DNA of 64,000 nt from Cephalotus follicularis (GCA_001972305.1 BDDD01000048.1:251437-315436), one strand, 5' to 3'; counted from the stretch's first letter, positions 11,281 through 23,090 are shown. Notes: generated from the letters alone by a model not told the origin. Translations and numbers: made by a program.

Positions 11281-11425
11281 AGAACAGTCGGCTGTTCTTA
11301 TGGACAGTCAGCTATCATATGTTGTGTAGGTGGCTGTTTGTTTGATCAGTCGACTACTTTGCCTTGCACAGTCGACTGGACCCCTGCACAGTCCATTGGC
11401 TGTAGTCTAGTTTGTGCAGTCGGGT
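11281..11425. repeat. TCGRC motif array in element B 5' LTR
   Basis: Cores at about 11288, 11309, 11331, 11350, 11372 and 11392 step by 19-22 bp (CAGTCGGCTG, CAGTCGACTA, CAGTCGACTG and decayed forms). The 3' LTR counterpart is at 18690-18910. Confidence 0.75.
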
Positions 11426-12859
11426 GTTTCACCCAGGAAATTTTTGTTATCAATTTTCTTGTTCCGTTTGCAGTTCTGATTGATCGGGGTCTGTCTTAAA
11501 CACTATCATAAATCTGTTTTATGCCCTTAATGATTTTCAGACTCTTATATGAATAAGTTCATGTCTTTTAGATTGTTGTGCTTCGAAGGGCAGTTAAAAA
11601 TTAATGGGTCTTTTCGTAAGTCTTTTCTGTAAGCGCATAAGGTACGAATATTCTGCTCTTTGATACTCTCTTCGATTTTATCGAACAAAATTCAGTTTTG
11701 TATTACGAATGGATATTCATTTTTTTGCTATATTCCGTTGGTTTTAAGAACTTGGTTATGTTTTACGATTTTGATATGTTCTGAAATAAAGTCAGTTTTG
11801 ACATTTTGCGAAATGAATGTTTCTGACTTTATGCTTACGCTATGGTATGTTATGAACTATTTTATGATCATCTCTTTATAGTGGAAATAAATGAGTTGAT
11901 GTTATGTTTCGAAAAAGGCATATTTATATGAATTTTAATTGATTATGATAAATCAATGTTTTCGAATGGTAAAATACTGAGTATTTGTACCCACCTATAG
12001 GGCGTACCATAGGCATGTTGTTGGCCTGGCACGGGGATATGACACTTCCGCAGCAGTGTGATTACTCTACGGCGTCTCTCTATGTTATGAATAAATCGCA
12101 TGAGGTGGATTAATGGATCTGTTATGTATGATAGAGGAGTATGAATCGATTTTAGTATATGGGATATGTGTAGCAATATGTAATGTGCGATATGATATGA
12201 TATGAGAATTGACTTGTGTAGTGTCATAGACTTCAATTCTATTGGGCATGTGGAATTAGCGCCTCCCTTGCCATCTATATGTTATGATACATGATATGTT
12301 ATATGGTTCAGTATGGTATTATGAATTTATGTTTTGAAATGTTTCGTATGTATTTCGGAAGTTATGGATTTGACTTCAAAGAATGTTTAAATTGATTTAC
12401 TGCTTAAGATTTCTGTCTCGATGTAACTTTTGAAATCTTACTGCTTTTAAATTATCGTTTACTGTTTTTACATTCTTTATTCGTACTGAGGTTTGCTCAG
12501 TCGCGTTTTTGTTTCCATGCGGTATGTTATCAGGCGCAAAGAGGGAAAGTGTGGTTTGAGAGATGAGCACCATATGTCCAGGATCCTTTAGGAGTGTGAT
12601 CCCTATATGTTTTCTGTTAGGAGTGGTCATGAACAATAAGTTACTTTTGGTTTATGTTTTTCATATTTGACCTTTGGAATATGTTAAGTTTTTCAGTTTA
12701 TTATCAGTTTTCAGTATGTTATCCAGTTATGTTATGTTTTCACCACCACATTTTTGGCTAATAAAGTTTTGCTTATGTTTGGTTAAGTTATTCTATGTTA
12801 TGTTAGGTTCTGTATTATGACCTGTGATGACTCCCGCCGTCCGAGGGTGTTACAGATTG

Positions 12860-12871
12860 TGCTATCAGAGA
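12860..12871 (+). other. Element B primer binding site
   Basis: TGCTATCAGAGA, one or two changes from the iMet-complementary TGGTATCAGAG, lies 5 bases after the 5' LTR end. It marks the first internal base of B. Confidence 0.8.
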
Positions 12872-13024
12872 TATAGGTTTTGTTTCCTTAGAAGACCTGT
12901 CTAGGTTTGACCTGTGAGATTGGGTAGACTCTGGGTTAGGCTACTTCGATATGATCTTTTCGGTATGTCTTATGTTTTTGTTTCTATTTGCCTTTGATAT
13001 TTTATGTTTCAGTATCTTTTCGTA

Positions 13025-14123
13025 GATGGTACATACAAGGAACGCTTCTTAGAGAACTTTTCCAGGTGAGGCTCGAGAAGTCAGGAATGAGCCTTCTATG
13101 GAAGAGTTGGTATGATAGGTAGTTGCTCAGGAGGTACGTAGTGTGATGGGTCAGCAGAATCTGGGACGAGACCATAGGGAGCAAGTTGCTGAAGATGATG
13201 CTCCAGCTGATGTTTAGATTGGTGGAGAAACTGGGGAATAAACTGACACCCCTCTTTATATCTCGCTTGAGTGGTTCCAGAAACAAAGGCCGCAGTCTTT
13301 TAGCTCAGCCATGACTCCTGTGGAAGTTGAGCATTGGATTGCGCATATGGATAAGATCTTTGATGTGTTGGGATGTGGCAACGAGCAGAAGGTTAGGTTG
13401 GCTTCTTATAAGCTTGAGGGTGATGCTCATAAGTGGTGGAAGACTATGGGGCTGGCTAAAGGAAGAAAAAATATTGACGCGTTGACTTGGTCAAAGTTTT
13501 GTGAAGTCTTCTATCAGCAGTATTTTCCAGCTGCTGATAAGGAGGCTTATGCCAGGGAGTTCATTAATACAAGACAGAAAGAAGGGGAATCGATTATGGA
13601 GTTTCTGACCCATTTTACTAGGCTTGCTAGTTTTGCTGGATCCGCAGCGGGGACAGCACTGGAACAGGCTGAGAAATTCAAGTGGAAGTTGCACTATCAG
13701 CTCCGAGGTAAGCTGATTAATACCAGGTTTGCTGATGTGTCTGAGGCAGCCAATGCGATGAAGAACATAGAAATGGAAAGGTTAGATTTCCAAGCAGCTC
13801 AGCAAGAAAATGAAAAGAAGAGGAATAGGGGAGATTCTCAGAGGCAAGGTTTGGGACAGCATGGTAAAGGCAGAAATGGAAAACAGAGAAGGAAGAATGA
13901 TAACCGGGGACAACAACAGCCCGGTAATGATCAGAGGCAGACACAGGGAGCTACAGATGTTCAGATTGCCCGATGTGATACTTGCCGTAGACAACATCTA
14001 GTGGGAGTTTGCTATAAGGCCATCGGGGCCTGTTTTGTATGTGGTCAGAAGGGGCACTTTGTGAAAGATTTTTCTGATCCTAGAGCGAAGGATATGAGGG
14101 GAAACAGTACAGATTTTGGATAG
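13025..14123 (+). pseudogene. Element B gag
   Basis: A likely original start is the ATG at 13025, stopped after eight codons. The open part is 13311-14123 (270 codons). It carries a Retrotrans_gag capsid domain (EGDAHKWWKTM, FYQQYFPAADKEAYAREF, FTRLASFAG) and then a basic Gln/Arg-rich linker. Two zinc-knuckle-like units follow, CDTCRRQHLVGVC and CFVCGQKGHFVKDF, the second lacking its last Cys. It differs clearly from the gag of A and F, so B is a separate Gypsy family. Confidence 0.88.
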
Positions 14124-14222
14124 CGCAATGTGGGAGGTCGTGTTTTTTCCATCACGACACAGCAAGCTGCTAATGCACCAGGTACGGTACTGGATCGACC
14201 CACTTGGTTGTAGCAAGGTCTT

Positions 14223-15140
14223 TTGTTCAGCATCTTAGTATTCCTTCACGGTTTCTTGATCCGGCTTTGGTTCTTTCCCCCTGTAGGGACATCTGTTATG
14301 ATATCTGAGTGTTTTTATGCTTGCTCTCTTGTTTTTGATGATCGGACTCATTATGCGGATCTTCTGCCTATTGATATGTATGACTTTGATATGATTCTGG
14401 GTATGAATTGGTTGGTTCACCATCGATCTACGATTGACTGTCACGCTCGGAGGATTCTATTTGGGGATATGGATAGACCTGATTTTATTTATCAAGGTTC
14501 ACAGCAGAGAAAAGAAGTTAAAGTTATATATGCTTTGAAGGCTTGGAAGTTAGTAGCTAAGGGTGCTGAGGGTTTCTTAGTTGTTGTGAAAGACTTCTCT
14601 AAGGGTGAGTCTCACCTTGAAGGCTATCCTGTGGTTCGAGAGTTTTCATATGTGTCTTCGGAGGAGTTACCAGGTTTGCCACCGCAACGGGAAGTGGATT
14701 TTACCATCGAACTCATTCCTGGAGCGGCACCTATATTTAAAGCACCTTATAGGATGGCACAACTTGAATTACTGGAGCTAAAGGAGCAATTGCAAGAGTT
14801 GTTAGATAGGGGTTTCATCCGGCCTAGTGTTTCACCGTGTGGTGCACCTGTTCTTTTTGTGAAGAAGAAGGATGGTTCTATGAGGCTGTGTATAGACTAC
14901 AGGCAGTTGAATCGGATTACTGTTCGGAATAAATACCCTCTACCTCAGATTGATGACTTATTTGATCAACTCCACGGTGCTCGGTATTTCTCTAAGATCA
15001 ATCTGAGATCGGGATATCATCAACTTTGGATAAAGGATGAAGATGTGTCTAAAACTGCTTTCCAAACTCGGTATAGGCATTATGAGTATCTGGTGATGCC
15101 TTTCGGACTTACTAATGCACCGGCGTTTTCAAGGATCTGA
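14223..15140 (+). pseudogene. Element B protease remnant and RT N-terminal half
   Basis: The first part keeps the C-terminal protease landmark [20 protein letters not shown] find no Asp-Ser/Thr-Gly-Ala active site upstream, so the catalytic half of the protease seems deleted. RT then begins with the [17 protein letters not shown] block, followed by [30 protein letters not shown] and [11 protein letters not shown]. The frame is lost at about 15125, just after the TNAP block. Confidence 0.88.
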
Positions 15141-15411
15141 TAATCGAGTGTTTCATGAGTTTCTGGATCAGTTTGTGATTGTGTTCATAGATGATATACT
15201 TGTGTATTCTAAGTCGAAGGAAGAACATGAAGAACAGCTTCGTATAGTGCTGGGTATTCTGAGGAAGAATCATCTTTACGCGAAGTTTTTGAAATGTGAG
15301 TTCTGGTTGGAACAGGTGGCTTGCTTGGGTCATGTGGTTACATCGAAGAAATTAGTGTGGATCCTGCTAAAGTTGAGGCTATTACGAAATGTCCGACACC
15401 TACCACAGTGA
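15115..15411 (+). pseudogene. Element B RT C-terminal half
   Basis: Continues RT after a frameshift: the active-site box is [10 protein letters not shown], followed by the [17 protein letters not shown] and CLGHVVTS blocks. A second frameshift near 15345 moves the connection domain into the next ORF. Confidence 0.85.
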
Positions 15412-16146
15412 CAGAGGTTAGGAGCTTTTTGGGTTTGGGTGGGTACTATAGGGGGTTCGTGGAAGGCTTTTCCTCCATATCCTTACCACTAACTCAGCTT
15501 ATGAGAAAGGGAGCTAAGTTTGAGTGGAATGAAGAACGGGAAGCAAGTTTTGAGAAAATGAAGAATGCTCTTGTGTCAGCACGATTCTTTGTTTACCGTC
15601 TGGATTGGGTGGATACCAGATTTACATCGATGCTTCTAAGAAGGGTTTGGGGTGTGTTTTAATGTAGCACAGTCATGTGATAACTTATGCTTCGAGACAG
15701 TTGAAGCCTTATGAAGTGAACTACCCTACACATGATCTCGAGTTGGCAGCAGTAGTGTTTACGTTGAAGATCTGGAGGCACTACTTGTACAGAGAAACTT
15801 GTGATGTTTTACCAATCATAAGAGCCTCATGTACATCTTTACGCAGAAAGTCTTGAACATGCGTCAGAGGCGATGGTTAGAGCTTCTGAAGGACTATGAT
15901 CTGAATATTCAGTACCACCCTGGTAAAGCAAATGTGGTAGCCGATGCTCTTAGTCGGAAGAGTTCTGGGAGTGTTGCGGCTTTGCTTACTCAGCCGCAGT
16001 GGATAGTAGATATGGAGCGGTTGGATTTGAACCTATATGTTCAGGGTTCTAGAGGTTATGCTACTGCAATGAATATAGAGCCTACTCTTGTATCTCAGAT
16101 TAAGACAGCTCAGAGTGATGATGGTGAGCTTTGTGCCTTAGTCTAG
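15345..16146 (+). pseudogene. Element B RT connection and RNase H
   Basis: The connection block RSFLGLGGYYRGFVEGFS precedes a degenerate RNase H. Recognisable RNase H blocks are [19 protein letters not shown] (stop-bearing, about 15685-15740) and the tail [16 protein letters not shown] (about 15913-15960). Stops lie near 15660 and 15830. Confidence 0.82.
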
Positions 16147-16179
16147 AACGTTGAAAAGGGTAAGCAATCAGAGTTTTGT

Positions 16180-17515
16180 GTGGATGAGCATGGTGTGATA
16201 TGGTTGGGTAGTCGGTTGTGTGTTCCGACAGATCCTTCTTTCGGAAATGATGTTTTTTCAGAGGCACACAGTTCTCCATTTTCTACACATCCAGGTTCTA
16301 CGAAAAAGTATAGAGACTTGAAGAAAAACTTCTGGTGGAATGGAATGAAAACGGATGTAGCGCAGTTTGTTGGGAGGTTTTTGGTCTGTCAATAGGTAAA
16401 GATTGAACACCAGCGTGCTAGTGGTTTGTTACAGCCCTTGGAAGTTCCAATTTGGAAATGGGAGAGCATTTCAATGGACTTTGTTATGGGATTGCCAAGG
16501 ACCTTCAGGAGGAACGATGCTATCTGGGTAGTGGTGGATCGATTGACTATAAATCGGCTCACTTCTTGGCTATTCGAGAGGACTTCTCTGTTGATCATTT
16601 GGCAGAAGTGTTTCAGCAGGAGATAGTGAGACTCCATGGGACTCCGGTATCCATTGTTTCGGATAGGTATCCTCGTTTCACTTCGCGGTTTCGGAAAGTG
16701 TTCTAGAAGGCTTGGGGTTCAAGGCTCAGTTACAGTACAGCTTTCCATCCACAAACAGATGGGCAGACTGAGAGGACCATCTACACCTTAGAGGATATGT
16801 TGAGGTCTTGTGCTTTGGAGTGGACTAGGAACTGGGACGAGTATTTGAGCTTGGTGGAGTTTGCCTACAATAATAGTTGGCATGCTAGCATTCGTATGGC
16901 TTCGTTTGAGGTTTTGTATCGGAGAAAGTGTCGAGCTCCGACATGTTGGGATGAGGTTGGAGAACGGCTTATTGAGGGACCCGAGCTTGTGCAGATCACT
17001 ACTGAAAAAGTGGCAACAGCAAGGGAGAGATTAAAGGTAGCTCAATCTTGAAAGAAGAGTTATGCGTACAGACATCGGAGGGACTTAGAGTTCAAAGTAG
17101 GTGAACATGTGTTCTTAAAAGTTTCACCTTGGAAAGGAGTCCGACGTTTTGGGATGAAAGGAAAGTTGAGTCCATGGTATATTGGACCTTCAAAGTTTTT
17201 GAAAAGGTAGGTGTAGTTGCATATCGGTTAGCTTCGCCTCCGCAGTTAGCACACATCCATAATGTGTTCCACGTGTCTTTGTTGAGGGGTTATCAGTATC
17301 ATCCCTTGCATGTGGTTCACTATCTGCTCGACAGTATTCGAGAGGACCTATCTTGTGACGGGGAGGCAGAGGCTATTGTGGATCGATAGGAGCGGGTGAC
17401 ACGTAGCAAGACCGTTGCTTTTGTGAAAGTTCTGTGGAGAAATCATCGCGAACGTGAGGCTACTTGGAAGTTGGATGAGCACATTTGAGAGCAATACTCT
17501 CACTTGTTTGCTTAA
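16180..17515 (+). pseudogene. Element B integrase
   Basis: The zinc-binding segment (EAHSSPFSTHPGSTKKYRDLK...LVCQ) is followed by an in-frame stop. The core includes [10 protein letters not shown] and IVSDRYPRF, and TIYTLEDML supplies the Glu. At the C-terminus come FKVFEKVGVVAYRLASPP, a GPF/Y-type region, and then a VLWRNHREREATWK tail ending at 17515. At least four stops or frameshifts are present (near 16395, 16520, 16705 and 17050). Confidence 0.85.
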
Positions 17516-17554
17516 GGTATGTTTATGTTAATGATTTTGGGACGAAATCCTTTT

Positions 17555-17568
17555 TAAGCGGGGGTGAA
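17555..17568 (+). other. Element B polypurine tract
   Basis: AAGCGGGGGTGAA abuts the 3' LTR start TGTAATATCC at 17569, matching the position of the plus-strand primer in LTR elements. Confidence 0.75.
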
Positions 17569-20335
17569 TGTAATATCCTGTTTATTCGTATGCATGTTTT
17601 ACGGGCTTTTTAATTTTGTTTGTTCTGAAGTCCGTTTGCCCTGTGTTGGGCCTATGTGTTTGGGCTGACTGATACCCGCCTGAACTTTGGATATGTTGGT
17701 ATGATAATGCATTGATTTGGGTTGGGCCTATGCTTTTGTCTTCTTAATTAATTAAACTTTATTATTATTTCTATTTTACTATTTTGAAAATTATTAAAAC
17801 AATTCCTTTTATTTTAAAAAAAATTTCCTTTCTGTTCCTTTTCTTTGTTCCATCTTTTCTCTCCCTCACCCGAATCTCTTTCTTTCCTATCTCTATCTCT
17901 ATCTCTCCTGAAAATCTCTCCCTCTCTTAACTCCTTCACGCGTTTTCTCCCTTTCTTTCCTTATCTATCCTGAAATCCTCTCCCTTTTCGGTTTAAAAAT
18001 GGCTTTAGTGTATGGTTTTGTGCCATCCCTTTCTCCTGCTTGGTCTCTGCCGACATTGCAATCTGGAATTTGTGTTGTCTTATGCATTGGTGTTCATCAA
18101 GTCAGGTTTGTGCTATGTAATCTACATCCTTTGTTGTTCTGTTGGGTTGTGTTTTTCCTCTAGCAAAAATTTAAGGCTGTATATTTGTTTTGTTTTCTCT
18201 TCTCTTTGTTCATGTGCACAGCCGAGTTACTATTTAAATTGTGTTGTTTCTTCATACGGTTTCTGTGTCTGTAATACCATTGCAGGTTAGTAATCCTTGT
18301 TGTGATGGTTTGTTCTATGTTGTGGTGAATTCGGTTTTATGTTCAATAGGTTGTTAGTATTTTGTTGGCTTTGATTCTTGTCATTGTATGTTCTGTCATC
18401 GATTATGAGGCTGTCAACATGTTTAGGCATTTTATACAAGTGGTAATCTGGTCTTAGAAACTGAAAGTGGCTAATAGACAGTAAAATTGGATTAAAATAT
18501 GTGAGCATCTGTATGGAAATTACTCTTTGTCTCCTTGAGTTAGCCACTGGTCACATAAGTTATCTTAATTTGTGTTTTTCTATTGTTAAAGGTCCATACA
18601 ATGTCTTATAAATATGTTTATAGGCCTCTGGTATCAAGTTATATAGCTTTTGACAAGTTTCTGCATTTTTTGTTTAGTTTCTGATGTTCTGTCGTCCAGA
18701 ACAGTCCGCTGTTCTTATGGACAGTCGGTTGTCATATGTTGTGTAGTCGACTGTTTGTTTGATCAGTTGACTGCTTTGCCATGCATAGTCCACTGGACCC
18801 CTATCACAGTCGACCGGCTGTAGTCCAGTTTGTGTAGCCGGTTGGCCCTGTGGGATAGTCGACTGTCAAGCTTCCATAGTCGCCAGGAGCTCTGTAACAG
18901 TTGCCTGTCTTGCCCAAGAAATTTCTGTTTTCAATTTTCTTGGTCCGTTTGCATTTCTGGTTGATCGAAGGCTATCTTAAACACTGTTATAAATCTATTT
19001 TATGCCCTTAATGATTTTGAGACCCTTATATGAATGGTTTCATGTCTTTTAGATTGTTGTGCTTCGAAAGGCAGTTAAAAATTAATTGGTCTTTTCATAA
19101 GTCTTTTCTATCAGCGCATAAGGTACGAATATTCTACTCTTGGACACTCTCTTCGATTTTATCGAACAAAATTCAGTTTTATATTATGAATGGATATTCA
19201 TTTCTTTGCTATATTATGTTGGTTTTAAGAACTTGGTTATGTTTTACGATTTTGGTATGTTCTGAAATAAAGTTGGTTTTGACATTTTGTGAAATGAATG
19301 TTCCTGAATTTATACTTACGCTGTGGCATGTTATGAACTATGTTATGAACATCTCTTTATATTGGAAATAAATGAGTTAATGTTATGTTTTGGAAAAGGC
19401 ATATTTATATGAATTTTAATTGATTATGATAAATCAATGTTTTCGAATGGTAAAATACTGAGTATTTGTACCCACCTATGGGGCGTACCATCGGCATGTC
19501 GTAGGCCTGGCACGGGGACATGACACTTCTGTAGCAGCGTGATTAGTCTACGACGTCTCTCTATGTTATGAATAAATCCCATGAGGTGGATTTATGGATC
19601 CGTTATGTATGATAGAGGCGTATGAATCGATTCTAGAATATGGCATATGTGTAGTGATATGCAATTTGTGATATGATATGATATGATAATTGACTTGTGT
19701 AGTGCCGTACACTTCAATTCTATTGGCCATGTGAAATTAGCGCCTCCCTTGCCATCTATATGTTATGATACATGATATGTTATGTGGCTCAGTATGGTAT
19801 TATGAATTTATGTTTTGAAATGTTTCATATGTATTTCGGAAGTGATGGATTTGACTTCAAAGAATGTTTAAACTGATTTACTGTTTAAGATTTTTGTCTC
19901 GATATAACTTTTGAAATCTTACTGCTTTTAAATTATCGTTTACTGTTTTTACATTCTTTATTCGTACTGAGGTTTGCTCAGTCACGTTTTTGTTTCCATG
20001 CGACAGGTTATCAGGAGCAACAGGGGAAAGTGTGATTTGAGAGATGACCACCATATGTCTAGGATCCTTTAGGAGTGTGATGCCTATATGTTTTCTGTAA
20101 CGAGTTGGCATGAACAATAAGTTACTTTTGGTTTTTGTTTTTCATATTTGACCTTTGGAATATATTAAGTTTTTCAGTTTATGATCAGTTTTCAGTATGT
20201 TATCCAGTTATGTTATGTTTTGATCGCCACGTTTTTGGCTAATAAAGTTATGCTTATGTTCGGTTAAGTTTTGCTTTGTTATGTTAGGTTATGTATTATG
20301 ACCTGTGACGACTCCCGCCGTCCGGGGGTGTTACA
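17569..20335 (+). repeat. Element B 3' LTR
   Basis: 2767 bp, uninterrupted, and the reference for reconstructing the split 5' copy. It starts TGTAAT, ends GTTACA and is followed by TTTAT. It contains a TCGAC motif cluster at about 18690-18910 and a block (about 19440-19740) conserved with J. Its small ORFs are not genes. Confidence 0.92.
18690..18910. repeat. TCGRC motif array in element B 3' LTR
   Basis: Decayed set of CAGTCGACTG/CAGTCGGTTG words; it has more units than the 5' copy, which lost part of it. Confidence 0.7.
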
Positions 20336-20340
20336 TTTAT

Positions 20341-20797
20341 AGTCTTTTATAAGTAGTTCCTTGAATTGTTATGGTTATTGTATAAGGCGTAGCTCTCTTT
20401 TGTCCATGTGTCTCTTACACTGACTAGAACATTGAAATGTACAAGACTAAAAATTTATACAAAAAATCGAGCTTCCAGCACATCTTATACATATTTGAAA
20501 CAAAACATTAGTTTCTTACAACGTTTTTTATATACAGAGATCATGTCTAAAATACATATCCATTTACAAAATTTTACAATTAAAAAACGCCAATAACATT
20601 GGTGAGAATCCTCTATGCATCACCATGGCGCCAGCCTTAGCTTTACCAGCTCATCAACTGTCTAGTGTCTCTCAGCTCCTGCAAAGAGTAACAAATGTTA
20701 GTCTCACAACTTGAGTCCTATACGCAAGTTGAACTTACATTGTAAGATAGATAAAATATAGAAGTAATTGACCCAGAGGCACCTCGATATATGGACT
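20341..20797. other. Segment between B and the split ORF
   Basis: Non-coding, AT-rich sequence. On the minus strand it lies just downstream of the stop codon of the 188-codon ORF, so it could be its 3' untranslated or internal element sequence. Confidence 0.4.
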
Positions 20798-21227
20798 TTA
20801 GGAATATACTGTAATTTTTCTTCCAGTGCCCTTGCTTTCCATAATAGAAGCAGGCTCTCTCCTTTTTAAGTTTTTGAACCTTTCTAGAATGGAATCCATT
20901 GTCACTAACTTCCTCTTCCTTTTGTTTTCACCCTTGGAACTACATCTAGCTGATCTACTTCCTTGTGAGGTTGTTCCAGTAGGAATATGAGGCATCACAG
21001 TTGATCTTGACCCAGCCTGGTCAAAATCTACCTTTATAGTCCCCGACTGGGTGCCAGACAACTCCTCGAGTGGTTCAAACATGGGACACAAGGTCTGTGA
21101 GTGCATAACCCTCAAGAGAAATCGTGGCGGCAGGCCAACAACAGCTAGGCTACGAGCTTGATAATCGTCATCCCACCACTTAGCCACAGATGCCTTGTGA
21201 TGGTCAGATGCATCATTCCCTAGCTCG
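20798..21227 (-). pseudogene. C-terminal part of a 188-codon gag-like ORF, split by element C
   Basis: The minus-strand frame continues from 40168 once C and one copy of its GCTCG duplication are removed, giving 567 nt with no stop before 20798. The N-terminal part, with FTEWKHVLRIIL and KWWDDDYQARSLAVVGLPP, resembles the start of Copia-type Gag (UBN2-like): a Trp near the start, a Trp-Asp-Asp segment and 'AR' before a hydrophobic helix. The C-terminal part is Ser-rich with a basic KRKRK cluster and no zinc knuckle. It could be a host gene or gag of H. The family call is weak. Confidence 0.5.
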
Positions 21228-21490
21228 TGTAACGACCCGAATTTCCATTAAAGATATTAATTATGGAAAGATGATTTGCTATTGTGTAATTGAAAAATAT
21301 TTCAAGGGACCCGTAGTATGACACTACGCTCAGGGGGTTCGGGGGTTCCGCTCCCCGGTGAGCGGACGGGGGGTCCCGCTGCCTAGACAGTGAGCATGGG
21401 CTCTGGGGCAGCACCCACGGAAGAAAACGGAAATTGGTTATTGCTTTGGACTGGAAATTCTGGCTTAAGCACCGATGGTTCCAAGTAAAG

Positions 21491-21690
21491 AGTCGACGCT
21501 TTGGAAGCAACCGACGACGCTCCAAATGTAAGCTTCGACGCTTCGAGATCAAATATTGAGGTTCACCTGGACGAGACTTAAAGCGGCGACGCTCTGTAGG
21601 AAAGCGTCAGCGCTTTAGTCGGGATAGAAGTTGGAGAACTCAGGATAAGCCCTTGACCGGCGACGCTTAGGGATAAAGAGTCGACGCTTT
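21491..21690. repeat. GTCGACGCTT motif array in element C LTR
   Basis: Cores at about 21493, 21514 and 21535, at 21586 and 21607, and at 21660 and 21681 form three sets, each with exact 21-bp steps. The core word (AGTCGACGCTTT and variants) differs from that of A and B. The equivalent array is in the 3' LTR at about 35478-35680. Confidence 0.8.
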
Positions 21691-21920
21691 GCCCTGTGTC
21701 AGGTGCAGAATTTTAGCTTTTTCTCCCATTTCGGAGGATTTAAATGGATTGAGGGACACGTGTCAAGCAAGGGAAGGAAGACTTATGATATTTGATGGAA
21801 AAGGGTAGGTGGCATCAGCTAAATTGGTTTAATTTAACCACATGGGCAACTAGGAGGCAAGCTCACATGGGTGAGGTAATGGATGACACCATGCAAGCTT
21901 GGCTCCAAGTTTCTCTCCCT

Positions 21921-21930
21921 ATTTATATAT
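21921..21930 (+). promoter_or_regulatory. Candidate TATA box of element C LTR
   Basis: ATTTATATAT follows a pyrimidine stretch and is conserved in the 3' LTR (TTTATATATG at 35913-35922). This is the most TATA-like site in the LTR, about 700 bp from its start. No transcription start can be confirmed from sequence. Confidence 0.4.
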
Positions 21931-22479
21931 GTGTGCATTCTAAGCTGGACAAAGGGTTGGTTTCTGCTGAGTTTAGAGAGGAGGATGCTTGGGGGAGAAG
22001 AAGCGAAGGAGATCAAGTGAGGTAAGGAAATTCTATACCCATTTTCACAAAAGTTTCCTCTGTTTTACTTCAAAATTATGCAGCAGATTGTTTTATTCAT
22101 TTCTTGCTTATTTCTTTATTAAATTTCGAATGGTTGAAAGTTTTGAAAACCTTAGGATGTCTACTTTAGCTGTTATGTTTTATGCATCTCGAAATTCTGT
22201 CGAATTCTTGATGAAAATCCCTGTTTGCTTCTAATGCTCAGGAACTGTTTTCAAAAGGAAACTGTAACTTTAAAAATTACTTGCAGCTTCGTTCCTCAAT
22301 GGAATTTTATGATTTTTATCTCTATGGATTCTTTGAGATGTCTACTTTATGTTTTATGTTTTAAGTTTTCCAGGAAAGAGTTTATTTCTATATGAAATTT
22401 CTATTTTAGAAATGTTATGCAAAGCCGTTTTATAAATGTTTTTGAGTTAATTACTCAAAGTGATGAGAAATGTTTTATG

Positions 22480-22733
22480 ATTGTTGACGATTTAGTCTCA
22501 ATCCTTGTTTTGATGATAACATATTTGCATTTAACTAATTTACTTGATGTGCAAGGAATTACAAGTTGAATATCAAAGCCTAAAACCCATCTGCAGAAAA
22601 AGAAGTCGACTATCAAGGAAAACCATCGACGTCCGTACGAAAGAAGTCGACTCCTTCAAAACAACATCGACGTCTTTTGTACAGGATTAACTACAAAGAA
22701 GACATCGTCCTTCCAGTAATGGCATCGACGTTT
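22480..22733 (+). repeat. Inverted repeat, left arm (254 bp)
   Basis: Pairs with 23124-23377 on the opposite strand without indels. In the parts I compared closely I found one mismatch (a T/A difference near 22679). It carries several ATCGACGTC/AGTCGAC words. The spacer of about 390 bp is rich in the same words. Confidence 0.93.
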
Positions 22734-23090
22734 GTACCAAAAGACATCGACTACTTCCATAAGACGTCGACTACTTTCAAGATGACATCGACTACTTCCA
22801 AGATAACATCGACGTTTTTAGTCGTTTTTTCAACCAGAAGCTACTGTATGAAATTGCAATCAAAGACATCGATCCTTAAACAAAAGACATCGACGTCAAC
22901 GAAAAAGACATCGACGCCTTTCAATAGAGATCGATGCCATTTACAGAGCCACCTGTAAATTCCCAGAAAAAGCATCGACTCCAAAGGAAGAGATCGACGT
23001 GATGTTCAAAGCTTCAAGACCTGGAGATTTCCCAGAAAAGACATCGACGCCTTTCAAAAGAAGTCGACGCCTTTTCAAGTGAATAACACC
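22610..23090. repeat. GACATCGACGTC motif array in Sirevirus-like LTR
   Basis: Many ATCGAC/GTCGAC words. Between 22747 and 22812 the steps are 20, 21 and 21 bp. The core is flanked by AAGAC on the left and purine or pyrimidine runs on the right. It is the same core word as in LTR L and in Gypsy solo LTR K. Confidence 0.82.

Larger units (their letters stand above)
10935..12854 (+). repeat. Element B 5' LTR, second part
   Basis: Resumes with the duplicated TAGTA (10935-10939) and aligns with 18354-20335 of the 3' LTR, ending GTTACA at 12854. It includes the motif cluster at 11281-11425 and a block (about 11960-12260) that is also shared with LTRs of element J. A TG microsatellite at about 11200-11227 is absent from the 3' LTR. 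Confidence 0.9.
449..20335 (+). mobile_element. Element B: Ty3/Gypsy LTR retrotransposon, degenerate, with A nested in its 5' LTR
   Basis: The element starts TGTAATACC at 449 and ends GTTACA at 20335. TTTAT flanks it at 444-448 and 20336-20340. Its parts are a 5' LTR split by A (449-1233 plus 10940-12854, about 2.7 kb), a primer site at 12860, degenerate gag-pol (about 13025-17515), a purine tract and a 3' LTR (17569-20335, 2767 bp). The integrase C-terminus, RT motifs and long LTRs suggest a Tekay/Del-like chromovirus, which is an inference. The two LTRs differ at many sites and by indels, so the insertion is not recent. It is defective because pol carries stops and frameshifts. Confidence 0.93.

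Noticed and set aside
20341-21227. The 188-codon ORF as a known transcription factor or transposase
   Set aside because: No DNA-binding or DDE motif can be seen. Only a weak Gag-like pattern is present, so no gene name is given.
22677-22958. 93-codon ORF in the foldback
   Set aside because: Encoded by the TCGAC array in an LTR (Thr-Ser-Thr repeats); no sign of a real protein.
22610-23090. TCGAC arrays as a CRISPR-like array
   Set aside because: The spacers are only 10-13 bp, the core is a short palindrome, there are no cas genes and the context is plant LTRs. The likeness is only superficial.
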